Assembly (NCBI GenBank): GCA_965220715.1
Contig: OZ244843.1
Span: forward strand, 434,001 to 498,000
Direction of reading: 5' to 3'
Length of the DNA stretch: 64,000 nucleotides
DNA from: Bin5 sp965220715
Lineage (GTDB): Bacteria > Chloroflexota > Anaerolineae > Caldilineales > Caldilineaceae
Positions 17,395-25,661 of the stretch are shown here, one piece after another (the stretch's first letter is position 1; each line of letters starts with the position of its first letter). The notes below the pieces were generated by a model. That model did not search any database and had not been told where the DNA came from. It was given only the letters and a program-made list of their open reading frames with translations. The position numbers and the translations under genes were made by a program.

Positions 17395-17616
17395 ATGGAC
17401 AAGAAGCAAGAGGCTTTACTCAAGAAAGAATTCGGATCAAGACTACGTTCTTTCCGAGAAAGCAAGGGCTTATCCCAAGGCACCTTGGCGCTGATGTGCG
17501 AACTAAACAGGACCTATATCGGAGGCGTAGAGCGGGGTGAAAGGAATCTAAGTCTCATCAATATCCATAAGCTTTCCAATGCGCTGGGAATTTCCCCTCG
17601 GGAGCTATTTGAATGA
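17395..17616 (+). CDS. XRE-type controller protein of the restriction-modification system
   Basis: At 73 residues, this is almost only a helix-turn-helix (KGLSQGTLALMCELNRTYIGGVE, then IHKLSNALGISPRELFE), the size and make-up of C proteins. It overlaps the endonuclease gene by 4 nt (ATGA), the classic C-R arrangement that delays endonuclease expression until the methyltransferase has acted. A C-box-like palindrome lies immediately upstream, suggesting autoregulation. Confidence 0.85.
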   Translation: MDKKQEALLKKEFGSRLRSFRESKGLSQGTLALMCELNRTYIGGVERGERNLSLINIHKLSNALGISPRELFE

Positions 17617-18767
17617 CTACGGCAAATGATTACCTTAAGCGTCTGTTTGACAATCTCAGGATCCAGAGGGAAAGATCCGGACTTTCGACTGATGAAATAG
17701 AGGATAAGTTGATCTTGGGTCCTGGATGGGTCCGACGCTTGGAGGCAGGCGAAATTGTTCCGACAGTCGATATGCTGTTGGCCGTAGTGCACGCCATAGG
17801 TATTACATTGCATGACTTATTGGAGGGCCTTCCACCCTTTCCTGATACTGCGAAAGTGGGGCGCCTCATATCTGCTGACAAAAGGGGAGCTGATATTGTA
17901 ATCCATTTTCGTTATGCGCGTTATGACGCCAAGTATACACTTGAGAACGCTACGGTTGAGGAGTTTGAGACAGTAATAAAGACTTTGCGCGATGGTTTGG
18001 CCCGCTTAACTACGAGCGATGGAGCCATAGACAAAGCGGTTAAGACAGATTCTGTCGCAAATACCTTCCTGCATGCAATGGAGGTGTGGCCACATGCCAA
18101 CCCTTCGGATGTATGGTGGTTTATTGTATACAGGGCTTACTGTGATCCATTCAACCACCCCTCACGGTTTGCCCGGCTAGACTTTGCCCAAAGCTGGAAG
18201 CGAACCGGAGGTTGGGCACTAGAGGAAATACTTGTCCGCCACTATGGTCCCTTTTTGAAGCAGAATGGTGTAAATCTGGTCATTGCGGATAACGCTACAA
18301 AGCAAGACATTGTCAATACGCTTCATGTCGGCGACCGCTTAGAGCCCGACAAGATAGACGTGATAATGACTGCTGGAGCGTCAGAATCCTTCTTTGGTGT
18401 TGTCCATGTAAAGGCCAGCATTGCGGAGCGACGAACGGATGATGTCCCGATGAGTAGGGCTCTTGGCAATCATGGATATACGTCACCATTTTGGACTATG
18501 GACTGCAAGAGTACACCATCCGAATCTCCAAGAAATCGAGGAGAATTTGGTGTGCCCCAACATCAAAAGGGGCATACGAGTGCCAAACGCAGAGACATTG
18601 AAGACGAGGGGTATTTCACCGGCTGTTTCTCGTACAACAGCAGCACGATACCAAGTGTGGAGACATTACCGGCGGAGCGTCGAATCTATGTCTGTGACTT
18701 TGGGAACGTTGACGATGCCTTCTCTCGCTTCATCATTGAGCGGTCGCAAGTTTTTCAAAGTCCTTAA
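17613..18767 (+). CDS. Probable type II restriction endonuclease with N-terminal HTH (BsaWI-like)
   Basis: The 384-residue protein begins with an XRE-like helix-turn-helix (residues about 5-70: LSTDEIEDKLILGPGWVRRLE, up to HDLLEGLP). The remainder looks like the BsaWI group of type II endonucleases, including ARLDFAQSWKRTGGWALEE and a core with KIDVIMTAG...VVHVKASIAERRTDD, where Asp, Lys and a following Glu could form a CCGG-family PD-(D/E)xK site. Its position directly after a controller gene and tail-to-tail with a methyltransferase supports the role more than the sequence alone does. The BsaWI link is from memory of the family and needs a profile search. The target sequence cannot be deduced here. 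Confidence 0.75.
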   Translation: MTTANDYLKRLFDNLRIQRERSGLSTDEIEDKLILGPGWVRRLEAGEIVPTVDMLLAVVHAIGITLHDLLEGLPPFPDTAKVGRLISADKRGADIVIHFRYARYDAKYTLENATVEEFETVIKTLRDGLARLTTSDGAIDKAVKTDSVANTFLHAMEVWPHANPSDVWWFIVYRAYCDPFNHPSRFARLDFAQSWKRTGGWALEEILVRHYGPFLKQNGVNLVIADNATKQDIVNTLHVGDRLEPDKIDVIMTAGASESFFGVVHVKASIAERRTDDVPMSRALGNHGYTSPFWTMDCKSTPSESPRNRGEFGVPQHQKGHTSAKRRDIEDEGYFTGCFSYNSSTIPSVETLPAERRIYVCDFGNVDDAFSRFIIERSQVFQSP

Positions 18768-19639
18768 AGGACTAGACGTGGCCTTCGCAGCACGGCTTCA
18801 AGACGTTGATTGGAAGCGACAACCTGTTCCGAATCGATCTCGAAGCCAATGTAGGAACAGCCGAGTTTTAGGGCTGCTATGCCGGTTGTTCCAGAACCCG
18901 AGAAAGGATCAAAGATCACGATATCAGACTCCGCCTGACCGTACGCCTCTATGCATCGCCTGGGTAACTCCTCGGGGAAACGAGAATAGTGTGCTGGGCC
19001 CTTTATTTTCTCGCTGGCGAACTCCCAAACACTACCAACTGGAGGGGTTACGCGAAAAGCATGACGCTCATCGCGTGCAAGAAGATAGATCGGTTCATGC
19101 TGACGATGCGGCCGGCGGCATCTACCTTCGGGCATCGGATTCTTCTTTTTCCAGATAACCTCTCCTCTATACAAATAACCATTATCACTAAGGGCAATTA
19201 TTAGTCGATGTGGAAGAGAAAGCAGATTGCCGTACTGAAGCCAAGCACAACCTTGGTCAATGAAGGCTTTTCGCTTGGCCCGCGGCTTTATGTAGGCCGA
19301 GTTGTTTTCGGCTAGTCCGTTCTTCGTTGACCCGAGAGAGCTGTATTGCCTGTCATCAATGCGCCAATTAACCGGCGTGTTGTATGCATCCCCCATATTA
19401 ATCCAAATGAGACCATGTTTCTTTAGCTTGGGGAGGACAGACATGAATGTGTCTGTCAAGAACTTCAGGTAGTCCCTAGGGTCCTCTTCAGTTCCCATTC
19501 CAATCGAAAGTCGTTGGCCCCAGTAAGGAGGACTGGTTACGAGAACATCGATACTCTCGTCCGGTAATTTAGGGATCAGCGCTAGACAATCCCCTTCTGT
19601 GACCGTGTTAAGTTTGAATGGACCGAGCTTATCAGACAA
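18764..19639 (-). CDS. Type II DNA methyltransferase, beta class (N4-cytosine or N6-adenine)
   Basis: The start is set at TTG 19639 because GGAGGAGG lies 7 nt upstream; the longer frame from 19720 adds 27 unlikely residues. The 291-residue protein shows motif IV near the N-terminus (VTSPPYW) and motif I near the C-terminus (IFDPFSGSGTTGIAAL), the beta-class order. SPPY rather than DPPY favours N4-cytosine methylation, as in several CCGG systems, but is not proof. It ends within 4 nt of the endonuclease gene in convergent orientation, so it is the protecting partner of that enzyme. Confidence 0.9.
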   Translation of the reverse strand: MSDKLGPFKLNTVTEGDCLALIPKLPDESIDVLVTSPPYWGQRLSIGMGTEEDPRDYLKFLTDTFMSVLPKLKKHGLIWINMGDAYNTPVNWRIDDRQYSSLGSTKNGLAENNSAYIKPRAKRKAFIDQGCAWLQYGNLLSLPHRLIIALSDNGYLYRGEVIWKKKNPMPEGRCRRPHRQHEPIYLLARDERHAFRVTPPVGSVWEFASEKIKGPAHYSRFPEELPRRCIEAYGQAESDIVIFDPFSGSGTTGIAALKLGCSYIGFEIDSEQVVASNQRLEAVLRRPRLVL

Positions 19640-19844
19640 TTTGCGTCCTCCTCCATGTGATGTAGTGAACTGGAACATGATACGCATAGACATCATACCG
19701 GTTGAAAAAAAGGCTGTCAAATGGAAGTCCAGGCAGCAGAAAATCCGTTCGCAAGCGATACCGTCCTGATCTCAATCGAATCTCGTTTGGTAGCAAGGAT
19801 TGCCGCTGGCGACCGCCAGACGCGTGAATACATTCCGCGGCGCT

Positions 19845-20624
19845 CTAAAGAGGTGGCAGGTCCGCCATCGTGATCTGGGGGTGGCACTGGGTGTCGTCAG
19901 CGGCCACCTGCGCCGCTCTGATAATGATCTCCTTGAGGGCTCTGTTCAGAAATCGTTTCTCTTGCCTTGTAAACTCAACGCCAAAGCCTTCAGCTTTGCG
20001 TGCATCCTTCCCGCCTTTTTTTGCCGACAATTCGCTAACTTTGACGAGAACTTTTTTGCTAATTCCACACTGCCTGACAGCCTCAGAGAGGGACCCATAC
20101 TTTTCTCTAAAACCCGTCACGCAGAAATTTGCTGCGTCCGGCAGTGTTGTCCGCCCCAAACAGTATTGTTCATACTTACTCTTCATCTTGACCACGACGG
20201 GATCATCGAGGTCAACCGAACCGCCCGCTGGAGGCGGGGGATAATGTGGAATACCGCGAGTGACCCTCGCGCTTGCGGTGAGTCCTGGAAGAACGACGGA
20301 GGCTCTAAGTTTTCTTATGCCGGGTTCAGGCGGTGAAGGGTTCCGGTCTATTATTTTGGCTTCTTTGAAACGCAAACTGAAGCTGTTTGGTCCCCATCGG
20401 ATTCCAGTCTCAAACTCCCACTGCTGTATGAATGGTTCGACGGCTTTGAGAGCCTCGTCTTCGTCCGCGTAAAACTTCTTGAACTCAAACCGTGCGATCT
20501 TGTCTTCCACCGTCAAATCAAACTCCGGCGTCTTGAAATTACGCAAAGGATCCGCGTTTTCGTAACTGACCGAATCTCCGTGTCCGACGGTATAGACCAG
20601 CGCAACAACCTGTGGATCGTTCAT
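19845..20624 (-). CDS. Unrecognised protein in the restriction island
   Basis: I do not recognise this 259-residue protein. It has no signal peptide or membrane segment. The N-terminal two thirds are mixed (FDLTVEDKIARFEFKKF, then IRWGPNSFSLRFKEAKI and KLRASVVLPGL), with a Pro-rich linker, and the C-terminal 90 residues are helical and basic (REKYGSLSEAVRQCGISK, KVSELSAKKGGKDARKAEG). It has the minus-strand orientation of the methyltransferase, 205 nt upstream of that start codon, and lies inside the pair of restriction-enzyme remnants, so it may be a passenger or an accessory defence gene. Confidence 0.7.
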   Translation of the reverse strand: MNDPQVVALVYTVGHGDSVSYENADPLRNFKTPEFDLTVEDKIARFEFKKFYADEDEALKAVEPFIQQWEFETGIRWGPNSFSLRFKEAKIIDRNPSPPEPGIRKLRASVVLPGLTASARVTRGIPHYPPPPAGGSVDLDDPVVVKMKSKYEQYCLGRTTLPDAANFCVTGFREKYGSLSEAVRQCGISKKVLVKVSELSAKKGGKDARKAEGFGVEFTRQEKRFLNRALKEIIIRAAQVAADDTQCHPQITMADLPPL

Positions 20625-20693
20625 AGTTCCTCATTCCTTGAATAGACTTCTCAAGTTACGCAGCCAGGGGCATTTCAGCGCTCAACTTTCTTC

Positions 20694-20753
20694 TCAGACG
20701 ATCCCGTCCCCATCCTGCTCGCGCGCTTCTGCGCAGGTGATGCGGCCGTTGCC
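20694..20753 (-). pseudogene. Short Excalibur-motif remnant
   Basis: Twenty codons including the stop read GNGRITCAEAREQDGDGIV, a shortened relative of the Excalibur fragment at 16,672-16,824. As there, it lies next to a type ISP enzyme remnant. Confidence 0.5.
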
Positions 20754-20852
20754 AAGCCTGCGGCAAGGCGGGCCGCCTCGAAGTCCCCCACGTGCGGCGG
20801 CCATGCGCTCTCTTGATGTTCGTATTGGAAGGGAATCGTGAGGTAGCGCTGT

Positions 20853-21032
20853 TCAATCCACCAATGCCGGGGGCAATCCCTCCACTATGCACATCGTCTC
20901 CACGCTGAAGTGTACCAGTCGTATAAGATGGGCTACCAACTTGGCCGGGTTCTCGACGAACCAAGCGTTGGGGTCGTTGACAACGCCGCTTTCCTTGTAG
21001 GTCTTGACGCGGTACTGGTCAACGACCCGCTA
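20853..21032 (-). pseudogene. Second C-terminal remnant of a type ISP restriction enzyme
   Basis: The frame from about 21,032 to the TGA at 20,853-20,855 reads DQYRVKTYKESGVVNDPNAW, then HFSVETMCIVEGLPPALVD, the last 50 or so residues of LlaGI-like type ISP enzymes. It is in the same orientation as the remnant at 16,238 but clearly diverged from it. Nothing else of the enzyme remains. Confidence 0.75.
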
Positions 21033-21072
21033 AAGGGGAAAGCTTCTCGACCACAGCCTTCCCAATCCCCTT

Positions 21073-21597
21073 CTACACCAACAACACGCCTTCATGCCGC
21101 AGCAGCCACTCCTTACGCCACAACCCACCCCCATACCCGGTCAACTTCGGACGGCCGCCGCTGCCGATGATGCGGTGGCAGGGGACGATGATGGCGACGG
21201 GGTTGCGGCCGTTGGCGGCGCCGACGGCGCGCACGGCCTTGGGGTTGTCGATTGCGTGGGCGATGGCCTGGTAGCTGGCGGTGTGGCCGTAGCCGACGCT
21301 GAGAAGCTGCTGCCAAACCTGCCGCTGAAATGGGGTGCCGTCCAGTTCCAAGGGCAGGTCGAAGCTGCGTAGGCCGCCGGCGAAATAGGCGTCCAGCTGA
21401 CGCTGCGCTTCCGCCAGCAGCGGATGCGCGCCTGGCTGCATCGGGGATGAGGAGCGGGAGCTGCTTTTCTCGCCGCTCTGCTCTTCACTCTCTCCGCTCT
21501 GTTCCCCGGCAAATTCGACTTTGCTTACCGCCGTGTCGGTGGCCTGGATTGCGATGGGGCCGATGGGGGATTCGTAGTTTGTTACCGCGAAAGACAT
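21073..21597 (-). CDS. ogt: Methylated-DNA--protein-cysteine methyltransferase
   Basis: The 174-residue protein has the Ogt/AGT active site VPCHRII with the acceptor Cys, preceded by ANGRNPVAI and RAVGAA, and the DNA-binding helix near FQRQVWQQLL. It takes alkyl groups from O6-alkylguanine onto the Cys in a single-turnover repair. An insert rich in Ser, Glu and Gly (residues about 30-55) enlarges the N-terminal domain. It marks the right border of the defence island. Confidence 0.94.
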   Translation of the reverse strand: MSFAVTNYESPIGPIAIQATDTAVSKVEFAGEQSGESEEQSGEKSSSRSSSPMQPGAHPLLAEAQRQLDAYFAGGLRSFDLPLELDGTPFQRQVWQQLLSVGYGHTASYQAIAHAIDNPKAVRAVGAANGRNPVAIIVPCHRIIGSGGRPKLTGYGGGLWRKEWLLRHEGVLLV

Positions 21598-21706
21598 TGT
21601 CTACTCCGTAGTATTTGCCCTTGAGAGACTGCGATGATGCAACTTCCTCACACCAAAGACCTGGACACTCACTGGCCACTATCCACTGCCGTTATCACTG
21701 CCGTTA

Positions 21707-22918
21707 TCACCGCCGCAGCTGCTTGCTGCGCTGCTTGCGCGTGACGGTCATGGCCATGCCTTGTTCCTCCAAAAACTCCTGGAACAGCTTGTAAAAGCGC
21801 TGGCGGTCCTGCTGCTGGATGACGGCGGTGACGTCTGCCGCCTCCAACACGTAGGGATAGCCGCTGCCGACAACGGCCTCGGCGAGAACGAGGGCGACGA
21901 TTTCGTCGGCGCGGCCGGATTCCAGCAGCCAGCGCGGCATCTCCAGCCGGGCCGGCGCGTTTTCCATGCTGAGCCGCGCCAGGCAGAAGCAGACTTGCTT
22001 GTAGAAGTCGGCGCGGCCTTCAGTGCTGAGACGGTCCGGGCGTGCGCATACCCAGAACGGACTGCGATCGCCCCAGTCGGACAGGGTTTCACGCAGCAAG
22101 TATGCGTCGTTGATGTGCGCCGGCGCCGGCAGGCCGTGCAACGTCGCCAGCAGGGTGACGACGTCGCGGCTGTAGGTGTTGTCCACAAAGCCGACCAGAG
22201 GCGTCTGTGTACGCTCGGAGCAGTCCAGCAGCTCCTGCACGGCCTGGATATAGCCGTGTTCTCGGCCGGCGCGCAGCTGGCCGGCAAAGGAGATAATCAG
22301 CGAGCCGTCCAAAAAACAGACGGGCCTGCGAGCAAACGGCCGCCCCGCGCAGCGCTCCATGAACTCGCACAGTTTGGCGCATTCGAGAATGAAGCGCTGC
22401 TGGTTCACGCGCCAGTTGGGGAAGACGCTATCGTCGCCGCCGGAGTCGAGCAGCTCGTCCGGGGCCAGAACTTCAAAGTCGATGTCTTTTTCGTAGTGGC
22501 CGGCGGCGTCGCCATCGGTTGCCGGGCGGCGGTCATTGAAGAACCAGCCGATCTGCACCGCGCCGACCGGGGGGGCGTAGTCGGTGGTTGGTACTATCTG
22601 GCTGCCGTCGACAGCCAGCACGGGCCGGCCGTCGAGCGCCTCCAGTGCCCAGTGACTGGCCTGTTCGCGGTTCTGCCAGCTAACGCCCAAGGGGATGCGC
22701 ATTCCAACCGCGCGGTCGTACTCTGGGGTGGGCAGTGCGCCGGGCCAGGCGTCGTCGATGGCGTCGAGGCGGCGGTTCAGGGAAGCGGCGGATTCAGCCT
22801 GCAACTCCTGCAGCCATCCCTGCACACGCTTCTGCTCCTCCCACCGGTCGCGTTCGTATATGGAGAACAGCTCCTTTTTCCGTTCCAACGCGGCGGCGGC
22901 CGCGCTTCGCACAAACAT
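21707..22918 (-). CDS. NurA-domain nuclease-like protein
   Basis: The 403-residue protein carries NurA-domain marks: an acidic LAVDGSQI near residue 120 (metal-binding Asp), VCFLDGSLI, and GFVDNTYSRDVV. Archaeal NurA is a 5'-3' nuclease working with HerA in end resection; bacterial versions are less studied. No HerA-type ATPase lies next to it here. The N-terminal 100 residues are helical. It starts at ATG 22,918, about 100 nt from an AT-rich gap holding divergent promoter-like boxes. Confidence 0.78.
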   Translation of the reverse strand: MFVRSAAAAALERKKELFSIYERDRWEEQKRVQGWLQELQAESAASLNRRLDAIDDAWPGALPTPEYDRAVGMRIPLGVSWQNREQASHWALEALDGRPVLAVDGSQIVPTTDYAPPVGAVQIGWFFNDRRPATDGDAAGHYEKDIDFEVLAPDELLDSGGDDSVFPNWRVNQQRFILECAKLCEFMERCAGRPFARRPVCFLDGSLIISFAGQLRAGREHGYIQAVQELLDCSERTQTPLVGFVDNTYSRDVVTLLATLHGLPAPAHINDAYLLRETLSDWGDRSPFWVCARPDRLSTEGRADFYKQVCFCLARLSMENAPARLEMPRWLLESGRADEIVALVLAEAVVGSGYPYVLEAADVTAVIQQQDRQRFYKLFQEFLEEQGMAMTVTRKQRSKQLRR

Positions 22919-23012
22919 TCAGTCTCTCCTCAGCAGGATATCGAAAATGGCTTTACTACATTGCGTATTGCGTGCAGACGGCCTCTTGTTTCGAATGGAT
23001 TCATATCAGACG

Positions 23013-23070
23013 TTGACAGTATAGCACATCCGTGCATAGTTTACCTTGTGTATTCCCACTATGCTATAAT
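23013..23070 (+). promoter_or_regulatory. Promoter-like boxes upstream of the M1 peptidase
   Basis: TTGACA at 23,013-23,018 is followed by CATAGT after 16 bp, and TTACCT at 23,041 by a perfect TATAAT at 23,065-23,070 after 18 bp. Both face the peptidase gene whose likely start is 23,220. Confidence 0.4.
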
Positions 23071-23219
23071 AAACTACGTTAGACGTTACCTTTCATACCT
23101 GCAATTTATCCGTGTTTGCGTCTCTTCGAACGCCCGGTGGATCAGGTCGGCACCGGCGTTCATGCGGCGAAACGGTAGCGCATCAGAAAAACACGCAGAG
23201 TTTCCCGTGGTATCGCCAG

Positions 23220-24815
23220 ATGCCCCTAAAAGCAGAGGAGAGAGTTGGGCCGCCGCCAACTGTCCGAACACCTGGAACCAGCGGCGGTCAAAGAAAGAGA
23301 AGAGAGGGGCGAAGTGTTCTCCCCTCGTGTGGCGCGGTGGGAATCAGCTTTCTGCTGTTGATGATCCTATTGGCCGCCTGTAGCGGGATTCGCTCTTCAT
23401 CGGAGGAGGAAGACTCGCTGTCGGCGTCCGAGGCGATGCCGCATTATGAGATCGAGTTTACCCTCAGCGAAGATCTGCTCTTTCTGCAAGGATCGGCCCA
23501 TATCCGCGTCCCGAACACCAGCGCCGACCCCTGGACGCACCTGGTCTTTCGCCTCTATCCGGCATTGGATCACTACGGCGGCGATTTCAGCATTCAAAAC
23601 GTGACGGTCGAGGGCAGAACGGTGCCCTTTATCTATTTGGAGCAGAACACAGCGATACGGGTGGAGTTGCCGCGGGCGCTGCTGCGCGGGCAGACAACGA
23701 TTGTCTATGTGAGTTGGCTGTTGCGCATCCCGCACTGGAACGCGGATACGTCGGGGGCCTATCGTCTCTTCGGCTACAGCCAGGATTTCGTGAGCCTGCC
23801 GCTCTTTTATCCCTCGCTGGCCGTTTATCAGCCGGGGCCGACCGCGGCGAGCGGACGCTGGTGGCTGGAGAGGGGTATCAGCCGCGGGGACGCGGCCTTC
23901 AACTACATATCCACATTTGTTATTTCCGGCACCGTCCCGATCGATCAGATCCCGGTGGCGAGCGGCCGATTGATCACCTCCACAGTGGTCGGTGGGGGGC
24001 AAATCCAACACCGGTGGGAGACGGAGCCGTCGCGCGAGTTCATCGTCCACATGAGCAGTCGCTTTCAATCCGACAGCCTGAACGCATATGACACGCTCGT
24101 CACCAGCTACTGGTTGCCGGGGCATGAGGAGGCGGGGCGGGCTGTTTTACAGCACACAGCGGCGGCGCTGCGGGTGTACAGTGACTGGTTCGGACCCTAT
24201 CCATACGCAGATTTGCGGGTGGCGTCCGCGCCGATCAGCTTTCGGGGGATGGAATACCCGCAGGTCTTTCTATTGGGCGTGCAGTTGTATGACCGGTACC
24301 GGGATCAACTGGAGATTCGGGCGGTCCACGAGGTGGCGCATCAGTGGTGGTACCAGCTTGTCCACAACGATCCGGTCAACGAGCCCTGGGTTGATGAAGG
24401 GCTGGCCGAATACTCCAGCCGCATCTACTATGAGGCGGTGCATGGCGAGGACGCGGCCAACATTCTGGAATTCCGCCGCTGGCAGGCGGTTGTTGACGCG
24501 TTGATCAGCCGCGACGAGGACACTGCGCTCGCTCAATCGGTGATGGCCTTTGCAGACGGAGTCCAATACGAGGGCATCGTCTACGGCAAGGGCGCGCTCT
24601 TTTTCTCCGCGATCCGCCGTACGTTGGGAGAGCGGGCATTCAAGCAGTTTCTGCAGAACTATCTGGCCAACTATCAATACAAAATCGTAACGCCCCTGGA
24701 TATGTTGGCGGAGTTGCGCCGGGTCAACCCACAGGTCGCCGACCTGCTGTACACGGAATGGATTGGGCCCCTAGCGAGCCCGACGCCGGAAGTCGCAACG
24801 CCTGAGACTGAGTGA
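23220..24815 (+). CDS. M1-family zinc metallopeptidase, lipoprotein
   Basis: From ATG 23,220 the protein has 531 residues: a basic Pro-rich n-region, then a hydrophobic stretch ending in a lipobox (MILLAAC). The N-terminal beta domain is followed by the catalytic site HEVAHQWWY and, 18 residues on, the third zinc ligand in WVDEGLAEYS. The helical C-terminal part resembles other short M1 enzymes. The usual GAMEN exopeptidase motif is replaced by FRGMEYPQ, which is common in this bacterial subgroup. It should act on peptides outside the membrane. The start is uncertain: no strong ribosome-binding site is seen, and the frame is open back to 23,112. Confidence 0.85.
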   Translation: MPLKAEERVGPPPTVRTPGTSGGQRKRREGRSVLPSCGAVGISFLLLMILLAACSGIRSSSEEEDSLSASEAMPHYEIEFTLSEDLLFLQGSAHIRVPNTSADPWTHLVFRLYPALDHYGGDFSIQNVTVEGRTVPFIYLEQNTAIRVELPRALLRGQTTIVYVSWLLRIPHWNADTSGAYRLFGYSQDFVSLPLFYPSLAVYQPGPTAASGRWWLERGISRGDAAFNYISTFVISGTVPIDQIPVASGRLITSTVVGGGQIQHRWETEPSREFIVHMSSRFQSDSLNAYDTLVTSYWLPGHEEAGRAVLQHTAAALRVYSDWFGPYPYADLRVASAPISFRGMEYPQVFLLGVQLYDRYRDQLEIRAVHEVAHQWWYQLVHNDPVNEPWVDEGLAEYSSRIYYEAVHGEDAANILEFRRWQAVVDALISRDEDTALAQSVMAFADGVQYEGIVYGKGALFFSAIRRTLGERAFKQFLQNYLANYQYKIVTPLDMLAELRRVNPQVADLLYTEWIGPLASPTPEVATPETE

Positions 24816-24996
24816 GCAGCAGGCAGCCGGGGCTGTTCGCCCGCTGCCCAATGCCCAACCGCCGGAAATCGCAACGGGCGCATTCGCTCACAGGCCGGAC
24901 GCCTTGTCTGAGCTGTGGACGTTGCAGGCTTTACCGCATCGCCCTTTGCGTGCGAGTGCGGGATGGGCGGTGATGGGCAGGTAGACGAGCGAAAAT

Positions 24997-25392
24997 ATGG
25001 CGAACATATTTTGGATCGGCCTGGGCGCAGTGCTGGGTGCGAACGCCCGCTACTTTGTCAGCTTATGGCTGGCAGGGAAGTTGGGGCTGGCTTTCCCCTA
25101 TGGAACGCTGGCCGTCAATGCCGCTGGCAGCCTGCTGCTGGGCTTCCTGGTAGCGGCCGGTTCCCACTATCTTGCCCTGTCACCCCAGCTGCGGCTGTTG
25201 CTGATGGTCGGCTTCCTCGGCTCCTTTACCACTTTCTCCACCTTCGCCGTCGAGAGCATCGCCTTCTGGCAGAATGGGCGCGTCTGGGGCGGCCTTGTCA
25301 ATATCCTGGCCAACAATGGCATCAGCCTCCTGTGCGCGGCGCTCGGCATATTGCTGGCCCGTCAGTTCTTGCACTGTGACCTGTGTGAGTGA
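24997..25392 (+). CDS. crcB: Fluoride ion channel CrcB/Fluc
   Basis: The 131-residue protein has four hydrophobic segments and the family motifs GAVLGANARY, GTLAVNAAGSLLLGF and GFLGSFTTFSTFAVE. CrcB proteins work as dual-topology dimers that let fluoride leave the cytoplasm. The gene stands alone, flanked on both sides by similar GC-rich imperfect repeats. No convincing fluoride riboswitch is seen upstream. Confidence 0.95.
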   Translation: MANIFWIGLGAVLGANARYFVSLWLAGKLGLAFPYGTLAVNAAGSLLLGFLVAAGSHYLALSPQLRLLLMVGFLGSFTTFSTFAVESIAFWQNGRVWGGLVNILANNGISLLCAALGILLARQFLHCDLCE

Positions 25393-25502
25393 AAAGCGGC
25401 CTGTGGATCGAGCCATCCGCGCGAGGCAGGCGGGGTTGTGCGCCCGCCCGCGAATGTCCAACTGCCGGCGTCAACGGCGGGCAAGAATTCAGCCCGCATG
25501 GT

Positions 25503-25532
25503 TTGGACACTATGGGCGTCCCCCTCTATACT
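25503..25532 (+). promoter_or_regulatory. Putative promoter of the fucosidase cluster
   Basis: TTGGAC at 25,503-25,508 and TATACT at 25,527-25,532 are 18 bp apart, about 130 nt upstream of the fucosidase ATG. No other gene is seen between crcB and the fucosidase. Confidence 0.45.
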
Positions 25533-25661
25533 GCCCAGGAATATCGGCGCTCATATGGCGAAGCGGCAGCGCATTGAACCACTCCTCGTCCTTACTGACA
25601 TCAAGATGACGGCGGGCAACCGGCCGTTTTCACGCGCAGTAAACCTCTATGGAGCTATGCA

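Noticed and set aside
21761..23383. 540-codon plus-strand frame over the NurA-domain gene
   Set aside because: It overlaps the NurA-domain gene and the following gap and has shadow-like composition.
24900..24996. Fluoride riboswitch upstream of crcB
   Set aside because: GGCGGTGATGGGC before the gene recalls the first conserved stretch, but the second conserved part is absent and the distance to the start codon is too short.
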